A DNA stretch of 64,000 nucleotides from Natronolimnobius sp. AArcel1 (GCF_011043775.1 NZ_JAAKXY010000002.1:62001-126000), one strand, 5' to 3'; shown: positions 26,229 to 33,849, numbered from the stretch's first letter. Notes: generated by a model not told the origin, from the letters alone. Numbers and translations: made by a program.

Positions 26229-26624
26229 ATGGCCACTGGGCTACTCACGTCCGAACGGGCAGAACAGATCGTCACGACCTGTCGAACGGCCGTCGGCGAC
26301 AGTCTCCGGTCAGTCACGTACTTTACGCGTGATGACTTCGAGCAAGTGTACCTGCGTGAGGACCTCGAGCGAGACGCCGACCTCTCGACGTTTATCGGTC
26401 ACGAGTGGCGCGGCTTCAAAACGGCCCAGACCGCCTATGAAGGGTCGGAGCTGGGCGATTACAACTACACGATTCGGGTGTTCGACAACGGATTTTTGAT
26501 TCGCGTCACCACCGACACCGATGGCGTGTTCGTCACGACTGACGGACTAACGATGAAAGATTTTGAAGAAGTTGCAACCGCGTTGCGGGCGTTCCTCACC
26601 GAACGTAACGACTCTAACGCCTGA
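26229..26624 (+). CDS. Small haloarchaeal protein (DUF7522-like)
   Basis: A 131-residue soluble protein starting MATGLLTSERAEQIV. It contains VGDSLRSVTYFTRDDFEQVY and the paired segments NYTIRVFDNGFLIRV and GVFVTTDGLTM, which resemble a haloarchaea-only family provisionally like DUF7522. Function unknown. The frame is open 20 codons upstream, but those residues are hydrophobic and unlike the family, so the ATG at 26229 is preferred. It lies 72 bases after metY and is convergent with the small gene at 26698. Confidence 0.7.
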   Translation: MATGLLTSERAEQIVTTCRTAVGDSLRSVTYFTRDDFEQVYLREDLERDADLSTFIGHEWRGFKTAQTAYEGSELGDYNYTIRVFDNGFLIRVTTDTDGVFVTTDGLTMKDFEEVATALRAFLTERNDSNA

Positions 26625-26697
26625 TTCGGGGCCTCAAAACCACCGTCTCCACGTAAGTGCAAGCGTTCTGCACCCGAACTGGAGAGCGCAGACCGTC

Positions 26698-26967
26698 TCA
26701 ATCAGCACCGAGCGACTGCGTTTCGTCCGGGTCGATGTCGGGTTCGTACTCCCTGGCAATCTCGGGTTCGAACCCATCAGTCTCACTCGAGGGCGGAGCG
26801 CCGTCGTCGTGGTCCGTGGTGGGTCGGTGCTCACGATGTGGTTCCTGTAGCTGATGATGTCGGTCGTCGCCGCTGGTCGTCATCGGAAGTCCAGAACCGA
26901 GTTCGCCATCGACACCGAGAAGACGAGCAAATCGACGCCGTTCAGCAGCACGTTTATCGAGAGACAT
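26698..26967 (-). CDS. Small acidic hypothetical protein
   Basis: An 89-residue protein starting MSLDKRAAERRRFARLLGV, a basic helix, then a charged, histidine- and aspartate-rich low-complexity tail. I recognise no family. ATG codons further upstream (26982 and beyond) are possible, but the residues they add are cysteine- and hydrophobic-rich, unlike the rest. The gene is convergent with the one at 26229 and is preceded by the inverted-repeat element at 27056-27141. It could be a real small gene or a chance frame. Confidence 0.45.
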   Translation of the reverse strand: MSLDKRAAERRRFARLLGVDGELGSGLPMTTSGDDRHHQLQEPHREHRPTTDHDDGAPPSSETDGFEPEIAREYEPDIDPDETQSLGAD

Positions 26968-27055
26968 ACCGACAAAACACATCGGTATCCGTTGTAGTAA
27001 TGGGGTGCATTTGAGGACGAAACCGGTGACTTCGTCGCCGGAAGTGAGTGAAACG

Positions 27056-27141
27056 ATATAGTAACAACTGCAACTATTCACACACTGATCGCCGACCTGT
27101 CTGGCGATCAGGTGTGCATTGACTTGCAGTGGCTACTATAG
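27056..27141. mobile_element. MITE-like element: two near-identical inverted arms
   Basis: An 86-base imperfect palindrome. The left arm (27056-27093) and the reverse complement of the right arm (27103-27141) share TATAGTA, ACTGCAA, CACAC and CTGATCGCC in the same order, with a 9-base loop. There is no coding capacity. The outer end, TATAGTA followed by a C/A-rich ACTG, resembles the solo sequence CTATAGTAGCAACTG at 46177. It looks like a miniature inverted-repeat element or the two joined ends of a lost transposon. I see no clear target-site duplication. Confidence 0.6.
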
Positions 27142-27205
27142 CCAACACGTAGTTCCACTCATCCAAAACTCATAACAGACACATCTGCCACCACACAGCG
27201 TAACG

Positions 27206-27214
27206 CCCTTTTTC
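27206..27214 (+). promoter_or_regulatory. TATA-like box ahead of the DUF5813 gene
   Basis: CCCTTTTTC is centred about 27 bases before the ATG at 27237, matching a leaderless archaeal promoter. Confidence 0.4.
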
Positions 27215-27236
27215 GCGACGCCCGTTACAGTCGATA

Positions 27237-27824
27237 ATGACTGCCTGCCCCGACCCCATCAGCGACGAACTCGAGTCCCACGACGCGTTCGAACCGACAG
27301 ACGCAGACGGCACCTACCGGCTGACGACGACCGTCTTCGAGACGGCCATCACGGCCAGCGATGCCGAGGGCAGACGTGACGGCGAATTCACCGTCACCGT
27401 CACCCTCCCAACGCTCGATGCCGCCGTTGCAAACGAAGCCGTCGCTGCCGTCGTCGAAGACGGCTGGTTCGAAACCCTCGAGCGCCGACTCGAGGACGTC
27501 TTCACTGTTGCCCATACGAGCACGCACGACGATCCCGTCGTCGAGCGCGACGCCGAATCAGTCACTGTCACGCTCAAGTATCTTGCGTGGGACGCTACCG
27601 AGGGCGTCGACGACGCCAAGGCACTCATCGAGTATGTCGAAGGAACCTATGCACAGGGAATTATTCCCGGCTACGAATATCGCGGGCCGGCGGCAACGCT
27701 CCTCGAGACTGCCAAAAGTCGCGGCCAGCAAGCAGCTGATGGCAACGGCTCCGAGAACGGCTCCGAGAACGGCTCCGAGAACGGCCCTGGCGGCCCTGGT
27801 GGCAGTGGCGGCATGCCGATGTAG
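27237..27824 (+). CDS. DUF5813-like haloarchaeal protein with NGSE repeat
   Basis: A 195-residue soluble protein with DAFEPTDADGTYRLTTTVFE near the N terminus, FTVTVTLPTLDAAV in the middle and VEGTYAQGIIPGYEYRGPAA near residue 150, which fits the haloarchaeal DUF5813 family of unknown function. The C-terminal tail is low complexity: three NGSE repeats, then Gly/Pro-rich residues. The repeats come from a perfect 12-base tandem repeat at 27744-27779 and can be expected to vary in number between strains. It is convergent with the RAM-domain gene at 27854. Confidence 0.8.
   Translation: MTACPDPISDELESHDAFEPTDADGTYRLTTTVFETAITASDAEGRRDGEFTVTVTLPTLDAAVANEAVAAVVEDGWFETLERRLEDVFTVAHTSTHDDPVVERDAESVTVTLKYLAWDATEGVDDAKALIEYVEGTYAQGIIPGYEYRGPAATLLETAKSRGQQAADGNGSENGSENGSENGPGGPGGSGGMPM
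27744..27779 (+). repeat. Three perfect 12-base tandem units
   Basis: The unit AACGGCTCCGAG occurs three times without a mismatch, in frame, and codes for NGSE each time. A fourth partial unit follows. Such short identical units usually arise by slippage. Confidence 0.85.
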
Positions 27825-27853
27825 CCTCTCGCGACGCACCGAAAAAGGTGGTT

Positions 27854-28084
27854 CTAATCCATCGCGATATACGTCTGCGTGTCTTCGATCCCCTCGATAG
27901 ACTGAATCTGTGTCGCCGCGATCTCTTTGACTTCGGCGGGTGTCTCGACACGTGCTTTCGCGATAATATCGACGTCACCGGCGACGATATGCGCCGATTC
28001 GACGCCCTCGATTTCGGTGATATCATCTCGTAGTCGATCCGCCTCGCCCGTATTCGCCTTGATCATGACAAATGCAGTAACCAT
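27854..28084 (-). CDS. Free-standing Lrp/AsnC ligand-binding (RAM) domain protein, copy 1
   Basis: A 76-residue protein that is only the effector-binding domain of Lrp/AsnC regulators. It starts MVTAFVMIKANTGEADRL and contains ESAHIVAGDVDIIAKARV and IEDTQTYIAMD at the end, the beta-alpha-beta-beta-alpha-beta pattern of the RAM fold. There is no helix-turn-helix. Such domains form dimers and higher rings that bind amino acids. The ATG overlaps the stop codon of the TrkA-like gene by one base (TAATG), so translation is coupled, which suggests the two proteins act together. Confidence 0.85.
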   Translation of the reverse strand: MVTAFVMIKANTGEADRLRDDITEIEGVESAHIVAGDVDIIAKARVETPAEVKEIAATQIQSIEGIEDTQTYIAMD

Positions 28085-28833
28085 TAGTTGACACCCTCGT
28101 TAGACTGGTCCGTCTTATCCGCCGTCTCCGTATCTGCGTCCGCCTCGAGCGCCGCGTTCGTCGCCGCCTCGTGTGTGGATTCACCGACCAGGAGCTGTCG
28201 GACGTCGCTCAGCACGTCGAAATCGGCAAGTACGACGACTCGATCACCGACCTCGAGTGATTCGTCATCGTCTGGCAGTGCCAGTTCACCCTCGCGCTTG
28301 CCGAACGCGAGCACGCGCGAGTCGGCAGGCAACTCGAGTTCGGTGATTGTGTAGCCGTTGACCGGCGCATCGTCAGTGATGGTCAGTTCGACAACCTGGA
28401 GATGCTGGGCGATGTCAGCGATTGCGCGAATCGTCCCGCCGAGTAAGGCGTTTTTCGCGCCGATTGCGCCCAGTCGCTCGGGATAGATGATCTCGTCGAC
28501 TTCTGCGGCGTACTTGCGGTAAATGCCCTCTCGGTAGGCTTCGTCGATCCGCATCACAGTCCGACAGCCGTAGTGTTTCGCGATCATACACGCGGTGAAG
28601 TTGACGTTCAGATCGCCGGTCAGCGCGCCGAATGCATTGGCTTCGGCGATGCCTGCTTCCTCGAGGAGATCCTCTCGAGAGCCGTCGCCCTCGATGACGG
28701 AAAATCCCTCGTTGCGAGCGCGTCGACATTTCGGCTCGTCACGCTCGACGAGCGTTACATCGTGGCCCTCCTCACGTAAGACACGCGCCGTACGTAACCC
28801 GACTCGTCCAGCGCCAATGATCACGAACCGCAT
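28084..28833 (-). CDS. TrkA-like potassium transport regulator (RCK N and C domains)
   Basis: A 249-residue cytoplasmic protein. Residues 1-125 form the Rossmann-type RCK-N domain, with the nucleotide motif MRFVIIGAGRVGLRTARVL, LVERDEPKCRRARNEGFSV and EGDGSREDLLEEAGI. The second part (about 140-225) is an RCK-C domain with TITDDAPVNGYTITEL and EVGDRVVVLADF. Such proteins gate Trk/Ktr-type potassium channels in response to NAD(H) or ATP; the transporter itself is not next door. The start at 28831-28833 is chosen because the Rossmann strand begins right there. Potassium homeostasis matters greatly in these salt-in organisms. Confidence 0.88.
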   Translation of the reverse strand: MRFVIIGAGRVGLRTARVLREEGHDVTLVERDEPKCRRARNEGFSVIEGDGSREDLLEEAGIAEANAFGALTGDLNVNFTACMIAKHYGCRTVMRIDEAYREGIYRKYAAEVDEIIYPERLGAIGAKNALLGGTIRAIADIAQHLQVVELTITDDAPVNGYTITELELPADSRVLAFGKREGELALPDDDESLEVGDRVVVLADFDVLSDVRQLLVGESTHEAATNAALEADADTETADKTDQSNEGVN

Positions 28834-28967
28834 ACCCTGTGGTACGCTCGCCCCCGTCAATAACTTTGCCCTGCGTTACCACACCATACCGAAATTGGGC
28901 TCCGGATCGCGGTTGAGCCGTGAGTACCTCGGCCGAAATAGGCCACACTCGAGACCCACCGTGCAAA

Positions 28968-28977
28968 CGTTTTAGTC
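28968..28977 (+). promoter_or_regulatory. TATA-like box ahead of RAM copy 2
   Basis: CGTTTTAGTC is centred about 29 bases before the ATG at 29002, as for a leaderless archaeal promoter. Confidence 0.4.
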
Positions 28978-29001
28978 GTGTCATGAAGTACCACACGGTA
29001 G

Positions 29002-29232
29002 ATGGTTCACGCGTTTATCATGGTCAAGACAGCCGCCGGGAAGTCCGAGGGACTCCTCGCCAATATCAGGGACTTCGACCGCGCCAGCGACGCTCACATT
29101 GTCGCCGGAACCTACGACATCATCGTCGAAGTCGACGCCGAGGAAGTCTATGACATCCTCGAGACCGTCTCCTCGAATATCCAGGGTCTCGAAGGGGTGA
29201 CCGAGACAAAGACGTATATTGCGATGGACTAA
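29002..29232 (+). CDS. Free-standing Lrp/AsnC ligand-binding (RAM) domain protein, copy 2
   Basis: A second 76-residue RAM-only protein, with MVHAFIMVKTAAGKSEGLL, SDAHIVAGTYDIIVEVDAEE and VTETKTYIAMD. It has the same length as copy 1, the same AHIVAG motif and the same TYIAMD ending, so the two are paralogues. It is transcribed divergently from the TrkA-like gene, so one TrkA-like gene is flanked by both copies. It has no DNA-binding part; it may combine with copy 1 or with full-length Lrp proteins. The hairpin array begins 19 bases after its stop codon. Confidence 0.85.
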   Translation: MVHAFIMVKTAAGKSEGLLANIRDFDRASDAHIVAGTYDIIVEVDAEEVYDILETVSSNIQGLEGVTETKTYIAMD

Positions 29233-29251
29233 GAACGAAGTTTTGCGCTGC

Positions 29252-29388
29252 GGGTGCGCTACAGGCGCACCCTCGGCAAAATCTTCAAAAGAGCGCACCG
29301 CGCTCTTTTGGACTGGGCGATTCCTTCGGAATCGCTTGCAGTCGGGCGGCGCTGCCGCCCGACGACCTCGCGGGATCTTCGATCCCGC
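29252..29388 (+). repeat. Array of five consecutive perfect hairpins
   Basis: Five inverted repeats without a mismatch stand in a row: 29252-29272 (8-bp stem, 5-base loop), 29286-29310 (11 bp, loop ACC), 29317-29335 (8 bp, loop TTC), 29341-29363 (10 bp, loop GCT) and 29370-29388 (8 bp, loop TTC). Spacers are 13, 6, 5 and 6 bases. The stem sequences are unrelated to one another. It follows the RAM gene and faces the E1-alpha gene, so it could also act as a bidirectional terminator, but one hairpin would do for that. Confidence 0.85.
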
Positions 29389-29595
29389 TCAGATTCGATT
29401 AAAAGCACTCCTCCTCCCTTCGCTCCGTTCCGTCGCTCACATCAGTCGTCGGCCCGCTCGCTCCCCGTGGTCGCTCGCGGTCGGGAACGGTGTAATAGCC
29501 TGCCCTCCCCCGGATCGTGCGCCGCTCGAGATGCTCGCGGCGCACTTACGGCCAGTCTCTTCGACGACTGTCGCTGATAGTCCCTGGTTGGAGGC
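29389..29595. other. Non-coding remainder between the hairpin array and the E1-alpha gene
   Basis: About 200 bases of C-rich, purine-poor sequence on the plus strand with no good reading frame. One weaker inverted repeat, 29519-29525 with 29537-29543, has a 7-bp stem and an 11-base loop. The base composition (repeated CGCTC, CCTCC) looks unlike coding sequence here and may be decayed element material. Confidence 0.4.
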
Positions 29596-30654
29596 TCAGT
29601 ACTCGAGATCGCGAACCTCTGTTCCTGACGCGAACGCCTCGAGCCACGCGCGCTGTTCCGCGAGTCGCGGCGGCATGTCCTCGTAGACGGACTCAAACAC
29701 GTCATCTGGGTCAGGCAGCGGCGCTGATTCTACTTCGTCGACTGCGTCCTCGAGTTCCGCGTTGGCGTCGGCAACCAGGTTCTCGCGCAGGGCGTCGTCA
29801 AGGACGCCCTGATCGCGGAGATAGGTCTCGAATCGCTCGAGCGGATCTGCAGTGCGCCAGTCGGGGAGGTCGGGCGCGTCGTCTCGATAGCGGGATGGAT
29901 CGTCGCTCGTCGTGTGTGCCCCCTGTCGGTACGTCAGGCTCTCGACGAGGACTGGGTCACCGTTTCGGGCGGCCTCGAGGGCCTCGAGCATGACCGCCTG
30001 TACTGCGAGCGGGTCGTTGCCGTCGACGCGGACGCCCTCGAAGCCGTAGGCCTCGGCCTTCTGCGCTAAGGTGGCACTCGCCGTCTGGCGCTCGCGGGGC
30101 ATCGAAATCGCCCAGCCGTTGTTCTCACAGAAAAAGACGACTGGAGCGTCGAACACCCCCGCGAAATTGAGTCCCTCGTGGAAGTCTCCCTCGGAGGTCG
30201 CGCCATCACCAAGATAACAACAGACCGCTGGCGTTTCACCGTCGGGTTCGCTGTCGTACTCGAGTGCCATACCCAACCCAACGGCGTGTGGAATCTGCGT
30301 CGCAATCGGCACCGCCTGCGGGAACACGTTCAGGTCGTGCTCGGAGGTGTACTCCGGGTAGCCCCGGCGAAAGCGAAAAATATCGGCCATCGGGACGCCA
30401 TGGGCCAGTTGCATCGCATTCGAGCGATAGGTCGGCACCAGCCAGTCCGACTCGAGCAAGGCGTGTGCTGCCCCGACCTGCGAGGCTTCCTGTCCACGGA
30501 AGGGAGGATAGCCGCTCATCCAGCCACGGCGCTGGAGGGCAACCGCTCGGTCGTCGAACTGGCGGGCACGAACCATATCGCGAAAACACGCGAGCGCGTC
30601 GTCGGCGTCGAACCGAGTTGCAGAGAGGTCACGGTCGGCGATAACGCGGTGCAT
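29596..30654 (-). CDS. 2-oxoacid dehydrogenase E1 component, alpha subunit (orphan)
   Basis: A 352-residue thiamine-diphosphate enzyme subunit of the pyruvate or branched-chain 2-oxoacid dehydrogenase type. Seen: GWMSGYPPFRGQEASQVGAA, VPTYRSNAMQLAHG, and the ThDP/magnesium motif LGDGATSEGDFHEGLNF through FCENNGWAIS (about residues 145-185), then YRQGAHTTSDDPSRYR of the phosphorylation-loop region. In most haloarchaea E1-alpha is followed by E1-beta, E2 and E3 genes; none of these is present here. It lies 53 bases downstream of tmk. The substrate cannot be told; it must take its beta subunit from elsewhere. Confidence 0.88.
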   Translation of the reverse strand: MHRVIADRDLSATRFDADDALACFRDMVRARQFDDRAVALQRRGWMSGYPPFRGQEASQVGAAHALLESDWLVPTYRSNAMQLAHGVPMADIFRFRRGYPEYTSEHDLNVFPQAVPIATQIPHAVGLGMALEYDSEPDGETPAVCCYLGDGATSEGDFHEGLNFAGVFDAPVVFFCENNGWAISMPRERQTASATLAQKAEAYGFEGVRVDGNDPLAVQAVMLEALEAARNGDPVLVESLTYRQGAHTTSDDPSRYRDDAPDLPDWRTADPLERFETYLRDQGVLDDALRENLVADANAELEDAVDEVESAPLPDPDDVFESVYEDMPPRLAEQRAWLEAFASGTEVRDLEY

Positions 30655-30707
30655 GCCGGCCTGTCACCGGCTGTCGTGAAAGCCGTTTGGCCGGCCGGGT
30701 GGAGCGA

Positions 30708-31310
30708 TTACTCTGTGAGTTGCGCAGCCAGTACCTCCTTGACCGACTCGAGGACGGCGTCCGGTTCCTGTGTCGCATCGATGCGGACGAAGCGCTCTGG
30801 GTCGTTCTCACGGAGACGTTCGTAGTTGGCCCGCACGTCCGCGAGGTAGTCTGCGTGTTCGAACTTGTTCGTCGCGCCAGCGCGTTCGGCGCCGCGTTCG
30901 GGCTCGAGGTCGAGGTAGATCGTCAGATCGGGCGTGATCGAGAACGGCTCGTGGACATCGACGACGTACTGCAGCGGGTCGTCGAGGCCGTAGTCGTTGG
31001 CAGCGCGCTCGAGGGTCGCGCCCTGATAGGCAAAGCGAGAATCCGAGTAGCGATCTGAAATCACGACCTCGTCGCGTTCAAGGGCGGGTTTGATGACGCG
31101 CTCGAGGTGGGCGGCGTGGTCTGCGGTATAGAGAAAGAGCTCCGCAAGCGAGTCAGCGTCGTCGTCTTTGATCGAGCGATAGACTGCGTCGCCGTACCAC
31201 GAGTCATTCGTCGGTTCGCGCGTAAAGACTGCCTCGGGATAACGCTCCCGCAAAGCCTCCCAGACCGTCGTTTTGCCGCTACCGTCGAGTCCCTCGAGCG
31301 TCACGAGCAT
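30708..31310 (-). CDS. tmk: Thymidylate kinase
   Basis: A 200-residue enzyme that phosphorylates dTMP to dTDP for DNA synthesis. The P-loop is at the N terminus, [20 protein letters not shown]. The DRY-type motif [19 protein letters not shown] follows near residue 88, and [18 protein letters not shown] contains the LID arginines. Length is typical. The start at 31308-31310 gives MLVTLEG; a GTG two codons earlier is possible. It is divergent from the epimerase-like gene and upstream of the E1-alpha gene on the same strand. Confidence 0.92.
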   Translation of the reverse strand: MLVTLEGLDGSGKTTVWEALRERYPEAVFTREPTNDSWYGDAVYRSIKDDDADSLAELFLYTADHAAHLERVIKPALERDEVVISDRYSDSRFAYQGATLERAANDYGLDDPLQYVVDVHEPFSITPDLTIYLDLEPERGAERAGATNKFEHADYLADVRANYERLRENDPERFVRIDATQEPDAVLESVKEVLAAQLTE

Positions 31311-31397
31311 GTCCACACGTCCGGGCGGGTGATATTAATGGACTGCTGTTCTGCCCGACTCGCTCGAGGCGTCCAGCCAAACGACGTAGCCGATCAG

Positions 31398-31407
31398 CTA
31401 TTTATCG
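31398..31407 (+). promoter_or_regulatory. TATA-like box ahead of the epimerase-like gene
   Basis: CTATTTATCG is centred about 27 bases before the ATG at 31429, which fits a leaderless transcript. Confidence 0.45.
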
Positions 31408-31428
31408 CTACGGCTGTATGTTGGTGGT

Positions 31429-32316
31429 ATGAAGGTCCTCGTCGCTGGCGGTGCCGGCTTCATTGGAACGGCGCTGTGTACGGAACTGCTCGAGCGCGGT
31501 CACGAGGTGACGGCACTGTCACGCAATCCTGACAGTGACGACCTCCCGGTGGACATCGACCTCGCGGTCGGCGACGTCAGCGCATACGATTCGATCGAAA
31601 GCGCTGTCGACGGCCACGACGCCATCATCAACCTTGTCTCGCCCTCACCGTTGTTTCAGCCCGACGATGATGACCTCTACGAGCGTGTTCACCTCGGCGG
31701 CACCGCAAACCTCGTCCGCGCGGCCGAGGATCACGAAGTACCTCGATTCGTTCAGATCAGCGCACTCGGGGCCGATCCCGACGGTCCGACCGATTACATC
31801 CGCGCGAAAGGACGGGCTGAAGACGTCGTCACTGACTCCGACCTCTCGTGGACCATCGTTCGCCCCTCGATCGTGTTCGGCGACGGCGCGGAGTTCCTCG
31901 AGTTCACAAAGCAGGTGACAACGCCGTACGTAACCGGCCTACCGGGTGGTGGCAAGACGCGTTTCCAGCCAATCTGGGTCGAAGATTTCGTCCCACTGCT
32001 TGCCGAGACGCTCGAGGACGACGCCCATATCGGTGAAATACACGAGATCGGTGGCCCACAGATCGTCACGCTCGCGGACGCGACGGAACTCGCGTACGCG
32101 GCCGAGGGAAAATCCGTGACGATCGTCCCAATTCCACTCCCAGTGACGAAACTTGGCCTGACTGCGGTCGGTCCCGTTCCATTTGTCCCCTTCGGCCCGG
32201 ATCAGGCCCGCTCGCTCGAGTTCGATAACACAGTCGCGGACAACGACGTGGGCACGTTCGGTGTCGACGAAACGGAACTACAAACACTCAGTTCGTATCT
32301 CGGTGTCTGGGAATAG
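31429..32316 (+). CDS. NAD(P)-binding extended-SDR protein, complex-I 39-kDa-subunit-like
   Basis: A 295-residue Rossmann-fold protein of the atypical SDR group related to the NDUFA9 subunit of complex I and to UDP-glucose epimerases. The nucleotide motif is MKVLVAGGAGFIGTALCTEL. Later segments are VDGHDAIINLVSPSP, VPRFVQISALGADPDGPTDY and KGRAEDVVTDSDLSWTIVRP. The YxxxK pair appears as Y at DYIRAK (about residue 122), which keeps the lysine. The C-terminal part, LPVTKLGLTAVGPVPF, resembles the quinone-side region of NDUFA9-like proteins. The precise substrate is unknown. Confidence 0.85.
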   Translation: MKVLVAGGAGFIGTALCTELLERGHEVTALSRNPDSDDLPVDIDLAVGDVSAYDSIESAVDGHDAIINLVSPSPLFQPDDDDLYERVHLGGTANLVRAAEDHEVPRFVQISALGADPDGPTDYIRAKGRAEDVVTDSDLSWTIVRPSIVFGDGAEFLEFTKQVTTPYVTGLPGGGKTRFQPIWVEDFVPLLAETLEDDAHIGEIHEIGGPQIVTLADATELAYAAEGKSVTIVPIPLPVTKLGLTAVGPVPFVPFGPDQARSLEFDNTVADNDVGTFGVDETELQTLSSYLGVWE

Positions 32317-32667
32317 ACTGTTCGTTCCTCCTGCCCACAGTGGCGGTTACGTACTCGAGACGACACAACTCGAGTGGGTCTCGCGCGCAGTTGCTAGAAC
32401 CAGCGGTAGATCCCATGAAACAAACAATTCATCAGTTTGGTAAGGACATGTTACCGGCAGATAACAGCGTCTTCTCGGTAGAACCAGATTATAAAAGTCG
32501 GATGGAGACGACCGCTGTGAGTTCCGATCAACTCACAAAATTGCGGCGGAAATCATCGCTGGCAGCCTATTATGGGAAATAGTACATTGTGTAAGAAATT
32601 CAGATCATAGAAAGACTTATGCCCTTCATCACTCTGGTACCAATTCAACGGAGCCCCCTGACAAACA
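32317..32667 (+). other. AT-rich region upstream of cetZ
   Basis: 351 bases of lower-GC sequence between the epimerase-like gene and cetZ. It holds a doubtful small reading frame (32415-32582), a TATA-like TTATAAAAG near 32489, and a second AT-rich stretch at about 32610-32625 that may serve cetZ. No RNA gene is recognisable. Confidence 0.45.
32415..32582 (+). CDS. Possible small protein upstream of cetZ
   Basis: A 55-residue reading frame starting MKQTIHQFGKDM and ending KSSLAAYYGK. It is lysine-rich and AT-rich, unlike the acidic proteins around it, and I recognise no family. The TATAAAAG motif lies inside the frame, so a shorter product starting at the internal METTAVSSDQL (26 residues) is another reading. 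It may be no gene at all. Confidence 0.2.
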   Translation: MKQTIHQFGKDMLPADNSVFSVEPDYKSRMETTAVSSDQLTKLRRKSSLAAYYGK

Positions 32668-33849
32668 ATGAAGTTGGCGATGATCGGATTCGGACAGGCC
32701 GGTGGCAAAATCGTCGATCGATTCCTCGATTACGACGATCGAACGAACAGCGGAATCGTCCGTGCGGCGGTCGCTGTTAACTCCGCGAAAGCGGACCTCA
32801 TCGGGCTGGACAACATTCCACAGGAGAATAGAGTACTCATCGGGCAGGCCCGCGTCAAGGGCCATGGGGTGGGTGCAGACAACGAGCTCGGCGCGGAAGT
32901 CGCCGAAGAGGATATCGACGAGGTCCAGAACGCAATCGACCAGATTCCGACGCACGAAGTCGACGCGTTCCTCGTCGTTGCCGGGATGGGTGGCGGTACC
33001 GGATCCGGTGGTGCACCCGTCCTCGCGAAACATCTCAAACGGATCTATACGATCCCAGTCTACGGGCTTGGCGTCCTGCCGGGCACGGACGAAGGTGGGA
33101 TTTACACGCTCAACGCGGCCCGATCCTTCCAGACGTTCGTCCGCGAAGTGGACAACCTGATGGTCTTCGACAACGACTCCTGGCGACAAACCGGTGAGTC
33201 CGTCGAAGGCGGCTACGACCAGATTAACGAGGAAATCGTCCGCCGATTCGGCATCCTCTTCGGTGCTGGTGAGGTCGGCGAAGGCGAAGAGGTCGCCGAA
33301 AGCGTCGTCGACTCCTCCGAGATTATCAACACCCTCTCGGGTGGCGGTGTCTCGACCGTTGGCTTTGCCAGCGAAGAAGTCGAGTTGAACAGCGGCGGCG
33401 GTCTCCTCTCACGATTCACCGGCGATGGAGGCGGGAGCGGCGACAATCTCGACGCTGCAAACACGACCAACCGCATTACGAGTCTCGTTCGCAAGGCCGC
33501 ACTCGGCCGTCTCACACTCCCGTGTGAGATTGAAGGCACCGAGCGCGCGCTGCTCGTCCTCTCTGGCCCCTCGGAGTACCTGAACCGGAAAGGCATCGAA
33601 CGCGGGCGGAAATGGCTCGAGGAGGAAACGGGAAGCATGGAAGTCCGTGGTGGCGACTATCCGCGCGACGAGCCGGAAGTCGCAGCCGCCATCCTGCTGT
33701 CGGGAGTCACCAACGTCCCGCGCATCAAGCGTCTCCAGCAGGTTGCAATCGAAGCACAGGACAACATCGACGATATCCAACAGGAAAGCGAGGAGAACCT
33801 GGAAGAACTCGTCGAAGACGACGAAGACGAACTCGAGCCGCTGTTCTAG
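32668..33849 (+). CDS. cetZ1: CetZ tubulin-superfamily cytoskeletal protein
   Basis: A 393-residue GTPase of the CetZ group, which in haloarchaea controls cell shape and the rod form needed for swimming. The start is MKLAMIGFGQAGGKIVDRF. The nucleotide signature is AGMGGGTGSGGAPVLAKHL (about residues 106-124), and PGTDEGGIYTLNAARSF and VEGGYDQINEEIVRRFG, the catalytic loop region, follow. The C terminus is highly acidic (EDDEDELEPLF). The sequence, including the ENRVLIGQARVKGHGVGADN segment, is typical of the conserved CetZ1 type; the number is an inference. It has a 5' region of its own with AT-rich stretches. Confidence 0.9.
   Translation: MKLAMIGFGQAGGKIVDRFLDYDDRTNSGIVRAAVAVNSAKADLIGLDNIPQENRVLIGQARVKGHGVGADNELGAEVAEEDIDEVQNAIDQIPTHEVDAFLVVAGMGGGTGSGGAPVLAKHLKRIYTIPVYGLGVLPGTDEGGIYTLNAARSFQTFVREVDNLMVFDNDSWRQTGESVEGGYDQINEEIVRRFGILFGAGEVGEGEEVAESVVDSSEIINTLSGGGVSTVGFASEEVELNSGGGLLSRFTGDGGGSGDNLDAANTTNRITSLVRKAALGRLTLPCEIEGTERALLVLSGPSEYLNRKGIERGRKWLEEETGSMEVRGGDYPRDEPEVAAAILLSGVTNVPRIKRLQQVAIEAQDNIDDIQQESEENLEELVEDDEDELEPLF

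Noticed and set aside
29252-29388. The five hairpins as a single rho-independent terminator or tRNA cluster
   Set aside because: No cloverleaf can be drawn, and a terminator does not need five perfect stems; kept as a separate element.
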